Source: Bradyrhizobium liaoningense
Lineage (GTDB): Bacteria; Pseudomonadota; Alphaproteobacteria; Rhizobiales; Xanthobacteraceae
Length of the DNA stretch: 64,000 nucleotides
Reading direction: 5' to 3'
NCBI RefSeq assembly: GCF_018130955.1
Contig: NZ_JAFCJM010000017.1
Coordinates: 1-64,000 of the forward strand
Part shown: one piece after another, positions 1 through 8,405 of the stretch
Numbering within the stretch: the stretch's first letter is position 1
Layout: every line of letters begins with the position of its first letter
Made by a program: the position numbers and the translations under genes
Notes under the pieces: generated by a model
Told to the model about the DNA's origin: nothing
The model's input: only the letters and a program-made list of their open reading frames with translations
Database searches by the model: none

Positions 1-77
1 ACCGAACCGCCGTATACGGACCCGTACGTACGGTGGTGTGGGAGGGGCGGAGCTGAGAGGCTCCCCCCTATCCCGAT

Positions 78-908
78 TTAGCGCTTCATGAGCCCAAGCC
101 GGCTGGCGCCGACATAGAGCGACAGTACCGCGGCGTTCGACACGTTGAGGCTCTTGATCTCGCCGGGCATGTCGAGCCGCGCCACGACGCTGCAGGTCTC
201 GCGCGTCAGTTGGCGCAGGCCCTTGCCTTCGGCGCCGAGCACCAGCGCCAGCGGTTCGCGCAAAGCGACTTCGCTCAAGTCCTCAGAACCCTCGCTGTCG
301 AGCCCGACGGTCTGAAAACCGCGCTCGTTCAGCGCCGTCAGCGCGCGGGCGAGATTTTGCACGGTCACCATTGGCACCAGCTCGAGCGCGCCGGAAGCGG
401 CCTTCGCCAGCACGCCGGTTGCCTCGGGGCTGTGGCGCGCGGTGGTGACGATCGCCTTGACCGCAAAGGCCGCGGCCGAGCGCAGGATGGCACCGACATT
501 GTGCGGGTCGGTGATCTGGTCGAGCACCAGCACCATGCCCTCTGGCGCGAGCGTCTCGATGTCAGGCGAGAGCAGGGGATCGGCCTCGGCGAGCAGGCCC
601 TGATGCACGGCGTCCGGCGACAGCAGCCGGTCGATCTCCTGGGGCCGGACGATCTCGGGCGTGATCCGGGTCGGGATGTTGTCCTCGGCGAGCCGCCGGG
701 CGGCGTTCTCGGTCAGGATCAGCTTGCGGATCCGCCTGTTGGGGTTGGCGAGCGCCAGGGTCACGGTGTGCCAGCCGTACAGGATGGCAGGGCCGTCGGA
801 TCCCGAATCGCGGTCGCGCCAGGCCGGGCGGCCGGCCGATTTCTCGCCTCTCTTGAAGGGCTTACCGCCGCCGCGGCGGCCCTTGGGAGCGAATTTTCGA
901 TCGTTCAT
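78..908 (-). CDS. rlmB: 23S rRNA (guanosine-2'-O-)-methyltransferase RlmB, TrmH/SpoU family
   Basis: This is a SPOUT-class RNA 2'-O-ribose methyltransferase, expected to modify a conserved guanosine of 23S rRNA with S-adenosylmethionine. The protein is about 276 residues. A basic, glycine-rich tail (first ~40 residues) is followed by the SpoU substrate-binding domain and the knotted catalytic domain. The three SpoU motifs are visible: DQITDPHNVGAILRSA near residue 130, LVLGAEGKGLRQL near 220 and LNVSNAAVLSLY near 250. I chose the ATG at 908 (MNDRKFAPK) because the family tail starts there; an upstream in-frame start at 944 adds 12 unlikely residues. Divergent from tRNA-Tyr. TrmH-type tRNA methylation is the alternative, but the N-terminal substrate domain favours RlmB. 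Confidence 0.93.
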   Translation of the reverse strand: MNDRKFAPKGRRGGGKPFKRGEKSAGRPAWRDRDSGSDGPAILYGWHTVTLALANPNRRIRKLILTENAARRLAEDNIPTRITPEIVRPQEIDRLLSPDAVHQGLLAEADPLLSPDIETLAPEGMVLVLDQITDPHNVGAILRSAAAFAVKAIVTTARHSPEATGVLAKAASGALELVPMVTVQNLARALTALNERGFQTVGLDSEGSEDLSEVALREPLALVLGAEGKGLRQLTRETCSVVARLDMPGEIKSLNVSNAAVLSLYVGASRLGLMKR

Positions 909-1125
909 GGCTGCGCTTGTGTCACGGGTTCCGGAATATGGCAATTTGGCCGTCCCCAGAGGCCATTATGGACGATTTTCCCCGAACGCCTCGGTTGACT
1001 TTGCCCTGCCGCATCGCCCATAAACGCGCCCGGTCGCGCCCCGATCCGGGTCGTCGCGGCCTTCACGTTCCATGGCCGTCTTCGGTCGCCGGCAAACGTC
1101 CGGACCGATCATGCTGCCGTCGAGC

Positions 1126-1211
1126 GGGGGAGTGTCCCGAGTGGCAAAGGGAGCTGACTGTAAATCAGCCGCCTCATGGCTTCGAAGGTTCGAGTCCTTC
1201 CTCCCCCACCA
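1126..1211 (+). tRNA. tRNA-Tyr (anticodon GTA)
   Basis: An 86-nt class II tRNA. The acceptor stem GGGGGAG (1126-1132) pairs with CTCCCCC (1201-1207). The anticodon arm GCTGA-CTGTAAA-TCAGC gives anticodon GTA. A long variable arm is present, the T arm is GAAGG-TTCGAGT-CCTTC, and the ACCA end is encoded. The 3' CCA runs directly into a palindromic repeat. Confidence 0.95.
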
Positions 1212-1320
1212 GCCTTCGCTCGCTTCGCGAGCTACGGCTCGGCAAGCCAGCCCAGGTGGCCGTGGCGCGAAGCGAGCGAAGGCTGCCGCGCCGTAGCCCG
1301 CAGGGCGTAGGCGGGCTTTT
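1211..1320. repeat. Palindromic intergenic repeat, copy 1, ending in a terminator-like hairpin
   Basis: A perfect 19-bp inverted repeat (arm 1211-1229 with 1266-1284) flanks a 36-nt centre. It is followed by a second hairpin, AGCCCGC (1295-1301) with GCGGGCT (1311-1317), and a short T run to 1320. The second hairpin could end the tRNA-Tyr transcript. A second copy starts about 130 bp downstream. The pattern resembles the dispersed palindromic elements of rhizobial genomes; copy number elsewhere cannot be judged here. Confidence 0.8.
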
Positions 1321-1347
1321 CTCCACCAGGAAAAACCTGCATATGAT

Positions 1348-1450
1348 GCCATCGTCGCGAGCTACGGCTCGGCAAGCCAGCCCAGGTGGCCGTGGCGCGA
1401 AGCGAGCGATGGCTGCCGCGCCGTAGCCCCGCAGGGCGTAGGCGGGCTTA
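1348..1450. repeat. Palindromic intergenic repeat, copy 2
   Basis: From 1355 to 1449 it matches copy 1 (1225-1318) almost exactly, with one inserted C in the terminal hairpin. The left arm of the large palindrome is short by 6 bases. The remaining outer arm still pairs: CCATC (1349-1353) with GATGG (1408-1412), where copy 1 has CCTTC and GAAGG. The paired change points to selection on structure rather than on sequence. Confidence 0.8.
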
Positions 1451-1508
1451 GAGACCTTCGGCATTGCGATGTATAGGATAGCGGGCGTTCAGCCTTCGAG
1501 GGGCCCGG

Positions 1509-1748
1509 ATGATCTACGTGTACATCCTCAGGAGCAAGAGCGATCCAAGTCGCTACTATGTCGGTCTCACTTCTGATCTCCGCGCGCGTCTCAAGAGGCA
1601 CAACGCTGGTGAAGTCCCGCACACATCGAAGTTCGCCCCGTGGGAGCTCAAGACATATGTCGCATTCTCGGACGAACAGCAGGCCATCGCCTTCGAGAGA
1701 TATCTGAAATCAGCCTCCGGCCGTGCATTTGCCAAGAAACGACTCTGA
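1509..1748 (+). CDS. Small GIY-YIG nuclease superfamily protein
   Basis: A 79-residue single-domain protein of the GIY-YIG nuclease superfamily (UPF0213/YhbQ-like). The N-terminus carries the two-strand motif MIYVYILRS...RYYVGLT, i.e. the GIY and YIG elements in the relaxed form seen in stand-alone bacterial members. R25 and R29 (LRARLKRH) and E63 in the AFERYLKSASGRAF helix match catalytic positions of the fold. The C-terminal KKRL tail is basic. It stands alone 58 bp behind the second palindromic repeat. Its cellular substrate is unknown; members are annotated as possible DNA repair or structure-specific endonucleases. The adjacency to repeats may be functional (see findings). Confidence 0.85.
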   Translation: MIYVYILRSKSDPSRYYVGLTSDLRARLKRHNAGEVPHTSKFAPWELKTYVAFSDEQQAIAFERYLKSASGRAFAKKRL

Positions 1749-1789
1749 AGCAACCGTATCGGGTTCGTCGATCTGGTAACGCCGCCGCC

Positions 1790-2821
1790 TCACCCCATCA
1801 TCTCCCGCACCATCGGCACCACCTTCCGCCCGTAGAGCTCGATGCTCTTCATCAGCTTCTCATGCGGCAGGGGACCAGCCGAATATTTCAACTGAAACCG
1901 CGCGATCCCGAGCGCCTTCGCGGTCGTGGCGATCTTGCGCGCTACGGTTTCGGGTGAGCCGACGTAGAGCGAGCCGTGGTCGGCTTCGCTCGCGAACTCG
2001 TCACGGCCCATCGGCGGCCAGCCGCGTTCCTTGCCGATGCGGTCGCGCATGGTCTTGTAGTCGGTCCAGAGCTCTTCGCGCGCCTGCGCGTCGGTCTCCG
2101 CGACGTAGCCCGGCGAATGCACGCCGATCGGCTTTGGCGTCCGGCCGAATTCCCTGAAGGCGCGGTGATAGAACTCGACATAGGGCGCAAAGCGCGCGGG
2201 ATCGCCGCCGATGATCGCGAGCATCAGGGGCAGATCGTAGTGCGCGGCGCGCACCACCGATTGCGGGCTGCCGCCGACGCCGATCCAGGTCTTTAGCGTG
2301 CCGCTCTCGACCGGAGGAAACACGCGCTGGTTCTGCAGCGGCGGGCGCAGATTGCCCTGCCAGCTCACCGGCTCCTGCTTCAGGAGCGCCGCGAACAGGT
2401 CGAGCTTCTCCTCGAACAACTCTTCGTAGGATCGCAGGTCGAAGCCGAACAGCGGAAAGGATTCCGTGAACGAGCCGCGGCCAAGGATCACCTCGGCGCG
2501 GCCGCCCGAGATGGCATCGAGCGTGGCAAAGCGCTGGAAAACGCGGATCGGATCGTCCGAGCTCAGCACCGTCACGGCCGAGCCGAGATGGATGCGCTTG
2601 GTGCGCGCGGCGATCGCGGCGAGCACCGTCTCGGGCGAGGAGATCGCAAAATCCGAGCGATGGTGCTCGCCGAGCCCGATGAAGTCGATGCCGAGCTCGT
2701 CGGCCAGCACCGCCTCGTCGACGACGTTGCGGATCACCTGCGCATGCGGCAGCGCTACTCCGGTCGCGCCCTTGGTGACGTCGCCAAAGGTATCCAGTCC
2801 GAGCTCAAGCGGTTTGGTCAT
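1790..2821 (-). CDS. LLM-class flavin-dependent oxidoreductase (luciferase-like monooxygenase)
   Basis: A 343-residue TIM-barrel protein of the bacterial luciferase/F420-FMN superfamily. Family features are visible: an N-terminal strand (LELGLDTFGDV), FIGLGEHHRSDF near residue 50 (the GEHH loop lines the flavin site), TKRIHLGSAVTVLSSDDPIRVFQRFATLDAISGGRAEVILGRG-type spacing from about 90 to 125, and the C-terminal VGSPETVARKIATTAKALGIARFQL that closes the barrel. These enzymes oxidise small organic substrates with reduced FMN and O2. The substrate cannot be read from sequence. It is transcribed alone or with the quinone oxidoreductase 106 bp upstream on the same strand. Confidence 0.88.
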   Translation of the reverse strand: MTKPLELGLDTFGDVTKGATGVALPHAQVIRNVVDEAVLADELGIDFIGLGEHHRSDFAISSPETVLAAIAARTKRIHLGSAVTVLSSDDPIRVFQRFATLDAISGGRAEVILGRGSFTESFPLFGFDLRSYEELFEEKLDLFAALLKQEPVSWQGNLRPPLQNQRVFPPVESGTLKTWIGVGGSPQSVVRAAHYDLPLMLAIIGGDPARFAPYVEFYHRAFREFGRTPKPIGVHSPGYVAETDAQAREELWTDYKTMRDRIGKERGWPPMGRDEFASEADHGSLYVGSPETVARKIATTAKALGIARFQLKYSAGPLPHEKLMKSIELYGRKVVPMVREMMG

Positions 2822-2927
2822 TGATCAGGTCTCTGTGGGGAAGAACCCGAGAGATAAGGGACCGTCGTCCCGTCACAAGACCGTGCAGCGAAATGCTCGG
2901 TTTCCATTCGTGAACCCGACGCGGGGC

Positions 2928-3908
2928 TTACGACGGGATCCGCACCACCATCTTGCCGAGGGCGTCGCGCGCTTGCATCGCTTTGAAGGCGTCGCGAAAA
3001 TCGGCGAATGCGAACACACGGCCGACCACGGGTTTGAGCTTGCCCTCGGCGAGCCACGTCATCAGCTCGGCGATCAGGCGCCTCTCGACGTCAGGTTCGC
3101 GCGTCGGAATCTGCGCGAGATCGACGCCAAGGAGCGCGCCTCCCTTGAGCAGCGGCAGGTTGAACGGCAGCGCCGGGATGCTGCCCGCCGCGAAGCCGAC
3201 CACGAGATGCCGACCGCGCCAGGCGATCGAGCGAAATGCCTGCACCGAGATCTCGCCGCCGACGGGATCGAAGATGACGTCGGCGCCGCGGCCGGCGGTG
3301 AGCTCCTTTAGTGCGTCGCGCCAGTTTGCTTGCGTATAGTCGATGACGGCGTCGGCGCCGTGCTGCCGCGCAAAGTCGCGCTTCTCCGGCGTGGAAGCCG
3401 CAGCAATGACGCGCGCGCCGAGCAGCTTGCCGATCTGCACGGCAGCAATGCCGACGCCGCCGGCTGCGCCCAGCACGAGGAGCTGCTCGCCTGCGGCCAG
3501 CATGGCGCGCGAACTGAGCGCATAATGCGCGGTCAGATAATTGGCGCGGAAGGAAGCGCCGACCTCCGCCGTGACGCCGTCAGGCATCGCGTGCACCGCC
3601 TCGGCGGCGACGGTGATGTATTCGGCGAGCGCGCCCGATCGTGCCATGCCCATCACGCGCGTGCCGGGCACGTAGCCGGCACCGTTGCCGGGAGCCTCGT
3701 CGACCACGCCGGCAAACTCCGTTCCGGGTGTGAAGGGCAGGGGATCCTTGGTCTGGTACAGCCCCTGAACCTTCAGGCCGTCGACAAATCCGATTCCGGC
3801 AGCGTGAACCTTGATCCGCAATTGTCCGGCCGCGACGGGCGGCATCGGGATGTCCCTGAGCTCGATTTGATCGATCGGCGCATAGTGTTCGACGACAACG
3901 GCTTTCAC
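2928..3908 (-). CDS. NADPH:quinone oxidoreductase-like MDR/zinc-free alcohol dehydrogenase family
   Basis: A 326-residue medium-chain dehydrogenase/reductase. The GroES-like N-terminal domain contains GIGFVDGLKVQGLYQTKDPLPFTPGTEFAGVV. The Rossmann domain has the nucleotide motif VLGAAGGVGIAAVQIGKLLGA near residues 144-165 and GADVIFDPVGGE near 210. The cysteine ligands of zinc alcohol dehydrogenases are absent, which fits the quinone oxidoreductase (QOR) branch. It probably reduces quinones or enoyl-type carbonyls with NADPH in the cytosol. The gene lies upstream of the flavin oxidoreductase on the same strand. Confidence 0.87.
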   Translation of the reverse strand: MKAVVVEHYAPIDQIELRDIPMPPVAAGQLRIKVHAAGIGFVDGLKVQGLYQTKDPLPFTPGTEFAGVVDEAPGNGAGYVPGTRVMGMARSGALAEYITVAAEAVHAMPDGVTAEVGASFRANYLTAHYALSSRAMLAAGEQLLVLGAAGGVGIAAVQIGKLLGARVIAAASTPEKRDFARQHGADAVIDYTQANWRDALKELTAGRGADVIFDPVGGEISVQAFRSIAWRGRHLVVGFAAGSIPALPFNLPLLKGGALLGVDLAQIPTREPDVERRLIAELMTWLAEGKLKPVVGRVFAFADFRDAFKAMQARDALGKMVVRIPS

Positions 3909-4011
3909 GCGGAATCTCCTGGATATCCGACGGGCAGGCGGAACCGGCCCGCGTCTTCGGGCTACCGTGCCCCCATTCCGCGCCGATATCTTGCGTCGCC
4001 GCGTCGCGACG

Positions 4012-4257
4012 TCAGAATGTGAACTTCTCGGTCATCTCGCCGGCACTGCGGGCTCGCAAGACGCGCCGCCGCAGCTGCTTGAGCCCGTCGATCTCGGCGT
4101 CGATGGCCTGGATCGCCTTCATCTGCTGCTGGCGAAGCGCGCGCCTGTCCCTGATGTGGACCATGGTCTGGTCCTTCGACTTCTGAAGCACGTCACGGGC
4201 AAGCCGCCGAAGAGCATCGAGCTGCGCCACAATCTCTTTCTTGCCTGCGTTTGCCAT
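4012..4257 (-). CDS. Small basic helical protein of unknown function downstream of the helicase
   Basis: An 81-residue ORF starting MANAGKKEIVAQLDAL and ending EMTEKFTF. It is rich in Lys, Arg, Gln and Glu, has no membrane segment, and the heptad-like leucine spacing in the middle suggests a helical hairpin or coiled coil. An AAGGAG Shine-Dalgarno lies 7 nt before ATG 4257. It follows the helicase stop by 29 bp on the same strand, so co-transcription is likely. I do not recognise a family. Clean start signal and reading-frame composition make it a real gene rather than a shadow. Confidence 0.65.
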   Translation of the reverse strand: MANAGKKEIVAQLDALRRLARDVLQKSKDQTMVHIRDRRALRQQQMKAIQAIDAEIDGLKQLRRRVLRARSAGEMTEKFTF

Positions 4258-4286
4258 CGATCCGCTCCTTGATGAGTCTTCGGCGT

Positions 4287-6350
4287 CTACCGCCACATGC
4301 CCCGCATGCGTGCGCCGACGTCGATCCTCGGCCCTTGCGCGGCTGTCCGCGCCTGACCGCTTGCTGCTTGCGGCCAGCTCGTTCGCTCGAACAGCGGAAC
4401 GAGCGCCTCCGGAATGAAGCGGGTGCGCGAGGCATAGACGTGGCGGTCGCCCTGCGCGGCCTGGCCGTGGGTGAAGAAGCGCTGCGGTACCACCAGGTGC
4501 AGATCGTCCTTCGCCCGTGTCATCGCGACATAGAGCAAGCGGCGCTCCTCCTCGATCTCGGCGCTCGTGCCGGTGCCGAGGTCGGAGGGCAAGCAGCCGT
4601 CGACGACGTTGAGCACGTAGACCGACTTCCATTCCTGGCCCTTGGCGGAATGGATCGTCGACAGGATCAGATAGTCCTCGTCGAGCAGGGGAACGCCGGC
4701 CTGGTCGCTGGTGGCATCAGGCGGATCGAGCGTCAGCTCGGTCAGGAATTTCTCGCGCGAGGCATAGCCGCCGGCGATCTGCTCGAGCTGCACGAGATCG
4801 GCGCGGCGCGTCTCGGAATCCTCGTGGATGCGATCGAGATGCGGCTCGTACCAGAGCCGCGCGCGTTCGAGATCGGCAGGCCATTCGGAGTAGCGCAAAT
4901 TCTCTATTGCCTGGACGAACGCCGTCCAGTCGGCGCCGGCCCGCGGCGGGGCGGGGAGCTGGACGAGCGCATGAATGGGATTGGCGCTCTCGGCCATCTG
5001 GTCGAGCACGCGCTGCGCGGTCGCCGGCCCCACGCCAGGCAGGAGATGGAGGATGCGAAAGCCGGCGACGCGGTCGCGCGGATTTTCGACGAAGCGCAAA
5101 AGCGCCAGCATGTCCTTGACGTGGGCGGCGTCCAGAAACTTCAACCCGCCGAATTTCACGAAGGGAATGTTGCGTCGCGTCAGCTCGATCTCGAGCGGGC
5201 CGCTGTGCGAGGAGGTACGAAACAGCACCGCCTGGTGCTTCAGGAGCGAACCCTGCTCGCGGTTGGCGAGCACCTGCTCGACGATGTAGCTCGCCTGTTC
5301 GGCCTCGTCGCGCAACGAGACGAGCTGCGGCTTCTGCGAGGAGGTACGGTCGGTCCAGAGGTTTTTTGTGAAGCGCTCCTTGGACAAGCCGATGACGCCG
5401 TTCGCGGCCGACAGCACCGGCTGCGTCGAGCGGTAGTTGCGGTCGAGCGTGACGATCTCCGCCCGCGGCGAGAACTGTTGCGGAAATTCGAGGATGTTGC
5501 GCACGGTCGCCGCGCGAAACGAGTAGATCGACTGCGCGTCGTCGCCGACGACGGTGAGCCCGCGTCCTTCAGGCTTGAGCGCCAGCAGGATCGAGGATTG
5601 CAGGCGGTTGGTGTCCTGATATTCGTCGACCAGCACGTGATCGAAGCGGCTGCCGATCTCCTCGGCGATGCCGGCATCGCTCATCATTTGCGCCCAGTAG
5701 AGCAGGAGGTCGTCATAGTCGAGCACGTGCTGCGCCTGCTTGGCCTCGACATAGGCGGCAAACAGGCTCTTCAGTTCCGAAGCCCAGCCCGAGCACCAGG
5801 GATAGTGCTGACCCAGTACCTTTTCGATCGCCATCTCCGCGTTGACGCAGCGGGAATAGATCGAGAGGCAGGTGCCCTTGGCGGGAAAACGGCTTTGCGT
5901 TTTCGATAGGCCGCATTCGTGCCGAACCAGGTTCATCAGGTCGGCGGAATCCTCGCGGTCGTGGATGGTGAAGGCGGGATCGACGCCGATCCGCTCGGCA
6001 TATTCGCGCAAGAGCCGCGCGCCGATGCCGTGGAAGGTACCGGCCCAGGTCAGCGCGTCGCGCATCACTGCGGCCTTGTTCTCGCCGAGCACCTTGCGCG
6101 CGATGCGCTCGACGCGGGACGCCATCTCGGCCGCCGCGCGCCGCGAAAACGTCATCAGCAGGATTCGCCGCGGGTCGGCGCCCGCGACGATCAAATGGGC
6201 CACCCGGTGCGCAAGCGTGTTGGTCTTGCCGGAGCCGGCACCGGCAATGACGAGGAGGGGGCCGCCGATCGTGCCGCCGTCGCCCACGCCATGTTCGACG
6301 GCGCGGCGCTGCTCGCCATTGAGCGTATCCAGATATGTCGCCGCCGTCAC
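4287..6350 (-). CDS. UvrD/Rep/PcrA-type ATP-dependent 3'-5' DNA helicase (superfamily 1A)
   Basis: A 687-residue SF1A helicase. Motif I GAGSGKT is at 37-43, and motif Ia LLMTFSRRAAAEM follows. Motif II is VLVDEYQDTNRLQ (about 245), motif III is VVGDDAQSIYSFRAA (about 275), motif IV is LDRNYRSTQPVL, motif V is ILSTIHSAKGQEW, and motif VI is LLYVAMTRAKDDLHL near the C-terminus. It starts with GTG at 6350. It is slightly shorter than UvrD and lacks a recognisable C-terminal UvrD tail, so it may be an accessory repair or conflict-resolution helicase rather than the housekeeping UvrD. It is followed by the 81-residue gene in the same transcript. Confidence 0.92.
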   Translation of the reverse strand: MTAATYLDTLNGEQRRAVEHGVGDGGTIGGPLLVIAGAGSGKTNTLAHRVAHLIVAGADPRRILLMTFSRRAAAEMASRVERIARKVLGENKAAVMRDALTWAGTFHGIGARLLREYAERIGVDPAFTIHDREDSADLMNLVRHECGLSKTQSRFPAKGTCLSIYSRCVNAEMAIEKVLGQHYPWCSGWASELKSLFAAYVEAKQAQHVLDYDDLLLYWAQMMSDAGIAEEIGSRFDHVLVDEYQDTNRLQSSILLALKPEGRGLTVVGDDAQSIYSFRAATVRNILEFPQQFSPRAEIVTLDRNYRSTQPVLSAANGVIGLSKERFTKNLWTDRTSSQKPQLVSLRDEAEQASYIVEQVLANREQGSLLKHQAVLFRTSSHSGPLEIELTRRNIPFVKFGGLKFLDAAHVKDMLALLRFVENPRDRVAGFRILHLLPGVGPATAQRVLDQMAESANPIHALVQLPAPPRAGADWTAFVQAIENLRYSEWPADLERARLWYEPHLDRIHEDSETRRADLVQLEQIAGGYASREKFLTELTLDPPDATSDQAGVPLLDEDYLILSTIHSAKGQEWKSVYVLNVVDGCLPSDLGTGTSAEIEEERRLLYVAMTRAKDDLHLVVPQRFFTHGQAAQGDRHVYASRTRFIPEALVPLFERTSWPQAASGQARTAAQGPRIDVGARMRGMWR

Positions 6351-6541
6351 GAATCGCCCCCCTGAGAGTGGGGCAGAATCGGCGATATCAGGCCAATCTG
6401 CAATCCGGCTGGACGCCGGGCGGTTTAGGACCTACGGGAAAGGCGTCCCGCCGTTCCCCGCCGTATCTGTGGTTCCTGACTTTTGGCGGGCTTCTGATCC
6501 AGCGCGCTTTCACGTCGGGACCGGCGAAGTAGCGCCGTCTC

Positions 6542-6928
6542 TCATCCGTCGGCCGGTGTCGCGCCAAACCCGTCGGCCGGCACGTAAAGCTTGACCGGGC
6601 GGATTTCGTAGACCGCAGTCGGATTGACCTGACGCAGCCTCCGCGCCGCGGCGATCACCTCATCATCAGTGTCGAATTCCACGAGGTGGAAGCCCAGAAG
6701 CTGCTCCTTGGTCTCGGCAAACGGGCCGTCCAGCACCATGCCCGCGCCGGGGCCACGCACGGTGCGGGCCTTTCGGGTCTCATCCAGACGGGCAGCCGGC
6801 CCAGAATGTCCGCTTGCTCGCAGGGGGGCCTGAACCTCGATGACTTTGGCTACGACCGCGGCGTCTTCCTCCGGCGTCCAGGACAAGACCTCGCTTTCAA
6901 CATGATAGGCCAGGATGGCGTAGAGCAT
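6542..6928 (-). CDS. YciI-like (DGPF domain) protein
   Basis: A 128-residue protein of the YciI/YCII-related ferredoxin-like fold. It starts MLYAILAYHVESEVLSW at ATG 6928. The family hallmark DGPFAETKEQLLGFHLVEF is near residues 78-96, with the conserved histidine-acid surroundings of the domain. Proteins with this domain often accompany ECF sigma factors or SnoaL enzymes; no sigma factor gene is next to it here. The biochemical role is unproven. An upstream extension to 7144 is open but reads as noise, so the start at 6928 is preferred. Confidence 0.85.
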   Translation of the reverse strand: MLYAILAYHVESEVLSWTPEEDAAVVAKVIEVQAPLRASGHSGPAARLDETRKARTVRGPGAGMVLDGPFAETKEQLLGFHLVEFDTDDEVIAAARRLRQVNPTAVYEIRPVKLYVPADGFGATPADG

Positions 6929-7143
6929 CGTTACCTCGTGTGCATTTTGCGTATCCGCGCGGACTGAAGACGTATCACGCAGGCCGTCCCCGACAACCCG
7001 CCGACACGAAATATTGCGTCGTTCTGCCGCGACGAAACAATCCTGAAACCCGATTGTGAGGTTGCCGCCTGAACGCGACGCGGAACCGTTGCGACTGATA
7101 GCCACTGAGAACGCTGCACAAAGCAGCGGCAGCGGAGGCGGCA

Positions 7144-7329
7144 ATGTCAGGTCGAAGCATCAAGATCATCTGTGACGCACGGCGATCGGCGCAGTCCGAT
7201 TCGGGCGATCTGCACGACCAGTCCGGTCACCATCGCTACTATGGCAGCTCGGCCTCGAACGGCGGCGAGCAGATCGTCGAGAGCCGGCGCGGCAAGCGGC
7301 CGCGGTCGCTCAATTTGTTCGGCTTCTGA
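7144..7329 (+). CDS. Small hypothetical protein
   Basis: A 61-residue hydrophilic protein beginning MSGRSIKIICDARR and ending RSLNLFGF. It has a good start signal: GGAGG at 7134-7138, five bases before ATG. No family is recognised and no membrane segment is present. It could be the first gene of a two-gene unit with the small membrane protein 31 bp downstream, and it is divergent from the YciI gene. Confidence 0.5.
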   Translation: MSGRSIKIICDARRSAQSDSGDLHDQSGHHRYYGSSASNGGEQIVESRRGKRPRSLNLFGF

Positions 7330-7360
7330 TTGCAGCGCGCGCGAGGGGAGTCCGTTTGAC

Positions 7361-7576
7361 ATGACCCTTTCCACCGTGCTGATCGCTGCACTTCCGTTCG
7401 TGCTGTCGCTTGCAAGCAGAACCAACCACGCCATCGCGCCTTGCGCGGTTGCGAGCGTGCTCACGCTGTTCCTCAGCGCGGAGCCCTACCGCGGCATGCT
7501 GGCCTGGTCGATCGGCATGCTGATCGCGATCATTGCGCTGCGCGAGCGGCTTCGCCTGATCTCGTTCTGGCCCTAG
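7361..7576 (+). CDS. Small hypothetical membrane protein
   Basis: A 71-residue ORF from ATG 7361, MTLSTVLIAALPFVLSLAS..., with two predicted transmembrane helices (about residues 4-18 and 28-60, the latter possibly split). GGGGAG lies about 11 nt upstream. The C-terminus is LRERLRLISFWP. No family is recognised. Its stop overlaps the start of a palindromic element that could end the transcript. Confidence 0.5.
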   Translation: MTLSTVLIAALPFVLSLASRTNHAIAPCAVASVLTLFLSAEPYRGMLAWSIGMLIAIIALRERLRLISFWP

Positions 7577-7623
7577 CGCGTTTTCGAGCGAAGTGGATAC
7601 CGGTTCGCGTCAAGAAAACGCGC
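7576..7623. repeat. Rhizobial-type palindromic intergenic element
   Basis: A perfect 10-bp inverted repeat, GCGCGTTTTC (7576-7585) with GAAAACGCGC (7614-7623), encloses a smaller hairpin around GCGAAGTGGATACCGGTTCGC. This body sequence is, from recollection, a very common dispersed element in Rhizobiales (RIME-like). It overlaps the stop codon of the small membrane protein and may act as its terminator. Confidence 0.7.
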
Positions 7624-7715
7624 CTAGTTGATCGAACGCGGGGAGACTGCAACGGACGGGCGCCAATGACGGGCGTGATCGACCGATACGCAGCAAAATC
7701 ATCTCGACCTGTCGC

Positions 7716-8114
7716 TTATCGAGATCCAAATCGCTGTTTGGCGGCGTCGGTAACGGGAGTATACAAGCTAACCAGCGTGCCCTCGGGGTCACGGAATTGA
7801 GCTGCGCGATTGCCCCATGGCAAATTCTTCGGCTCGTGAACGAGTTCGACTTGGTCCTTCAATCGCGCAAACTCGGCATCAACGTCCGTCACTTGAAATT
7901 CGATGATTGCCGTACGGTTGGCGGCGGGTTCGGCACTTCCTTCCTTGAAGAGAGCTACAGTCTCCGCGCTTCCGACGGCGATCGCGGCTGTCGGGGTCAC
8001 GATCTCAGCGAAGACCGGTGCGAGCCAATCGGCCCTCTTGCCTGTCACCTCTTCGTAGAAGCCCACCACGGCTTTGATGTCGCGGGCGATCAGACGTATT
8101 GAGGCGAATTTCAT
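7716..8114 (-). CDS. VOC family (glyoxalase/bleomycin-resistance/dioxygenase fold) protein
   Basis: A 132-residue single VOC module pair: MKFASIRLIARDIKAVVGFYEEVTGKRADW gives the first beta-alpha-beta-beta-beta unit, and AIIEFQVTDVDAEFARLK...AAQFRDPEGTLVSLYTP gives the second, with the typical DPEGT/S loop. A metal-site glutamate could be E64 or the FRDPEG region, but the ligand set is not clear. The substrate is unknown. It is preceded by a strong hairpin in its leader (8167-8190). Confidence 0.82.
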   Translation of the reverse strand: MKFASIRLIARDIKAVVGFYEEVTGKRADWLAPVFAEIVTPTAAIAVGSAETVALFKEGSAEPAANRTAIIEFQVTDVDAEFARLKDQVELVHEPKNLPWGNRAAQFRDPEGTLVSLYTPVTDAAKQRFGSR

Positions 8115-8166
8115 AAACCCAGCTCTTCTGAATGTTTCAGCGCTTCCATGGCGCAGTATCGCCCCA

Positions 8167-8190
8167 CTGCTGACAGCGTCCTGTCAGCAG
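8167..8190. repeat. Perfect 10-bp hairpin upstream of the VOC gene
   Basis: CTGCTGACAG (8167-8176) pairs with CTGTCAGCAG (8181-8190) around a CGTC loop. It lies 53 bp upstream of the VOC start, between the VOC gene and the binding-protein gene, both on the minus strand. It is either an operator for the VOC gene or the terminator of the upstream gene; there is no clear T run. Confidence 0.5.
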
Positions 8191-8405
8191 CACCCAGGCA
8201 CGCACTGCACCAAATGGCTGCAATCTGACCCATGCATGCTTTCCTAGACAGACTTCAGCTACTGGCCCATCGCGACATACTGCGCTGCCGCACGAGCTTG
8301 GTCGCTATAGGAGCAAAGCCGACGTAGTCACCAGTCACTGACGCCGCCGGTTTATAGGTACACGGCCTCGAGTCCCGTTCCGATTCCATCGGTACGGACT
8401 TGGCC

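Noticed and set aside
4251..5909. 552-codon plus-strand open frame
   Set aside because: Antisense of the helicase, whose motifs are all present on the other strand.
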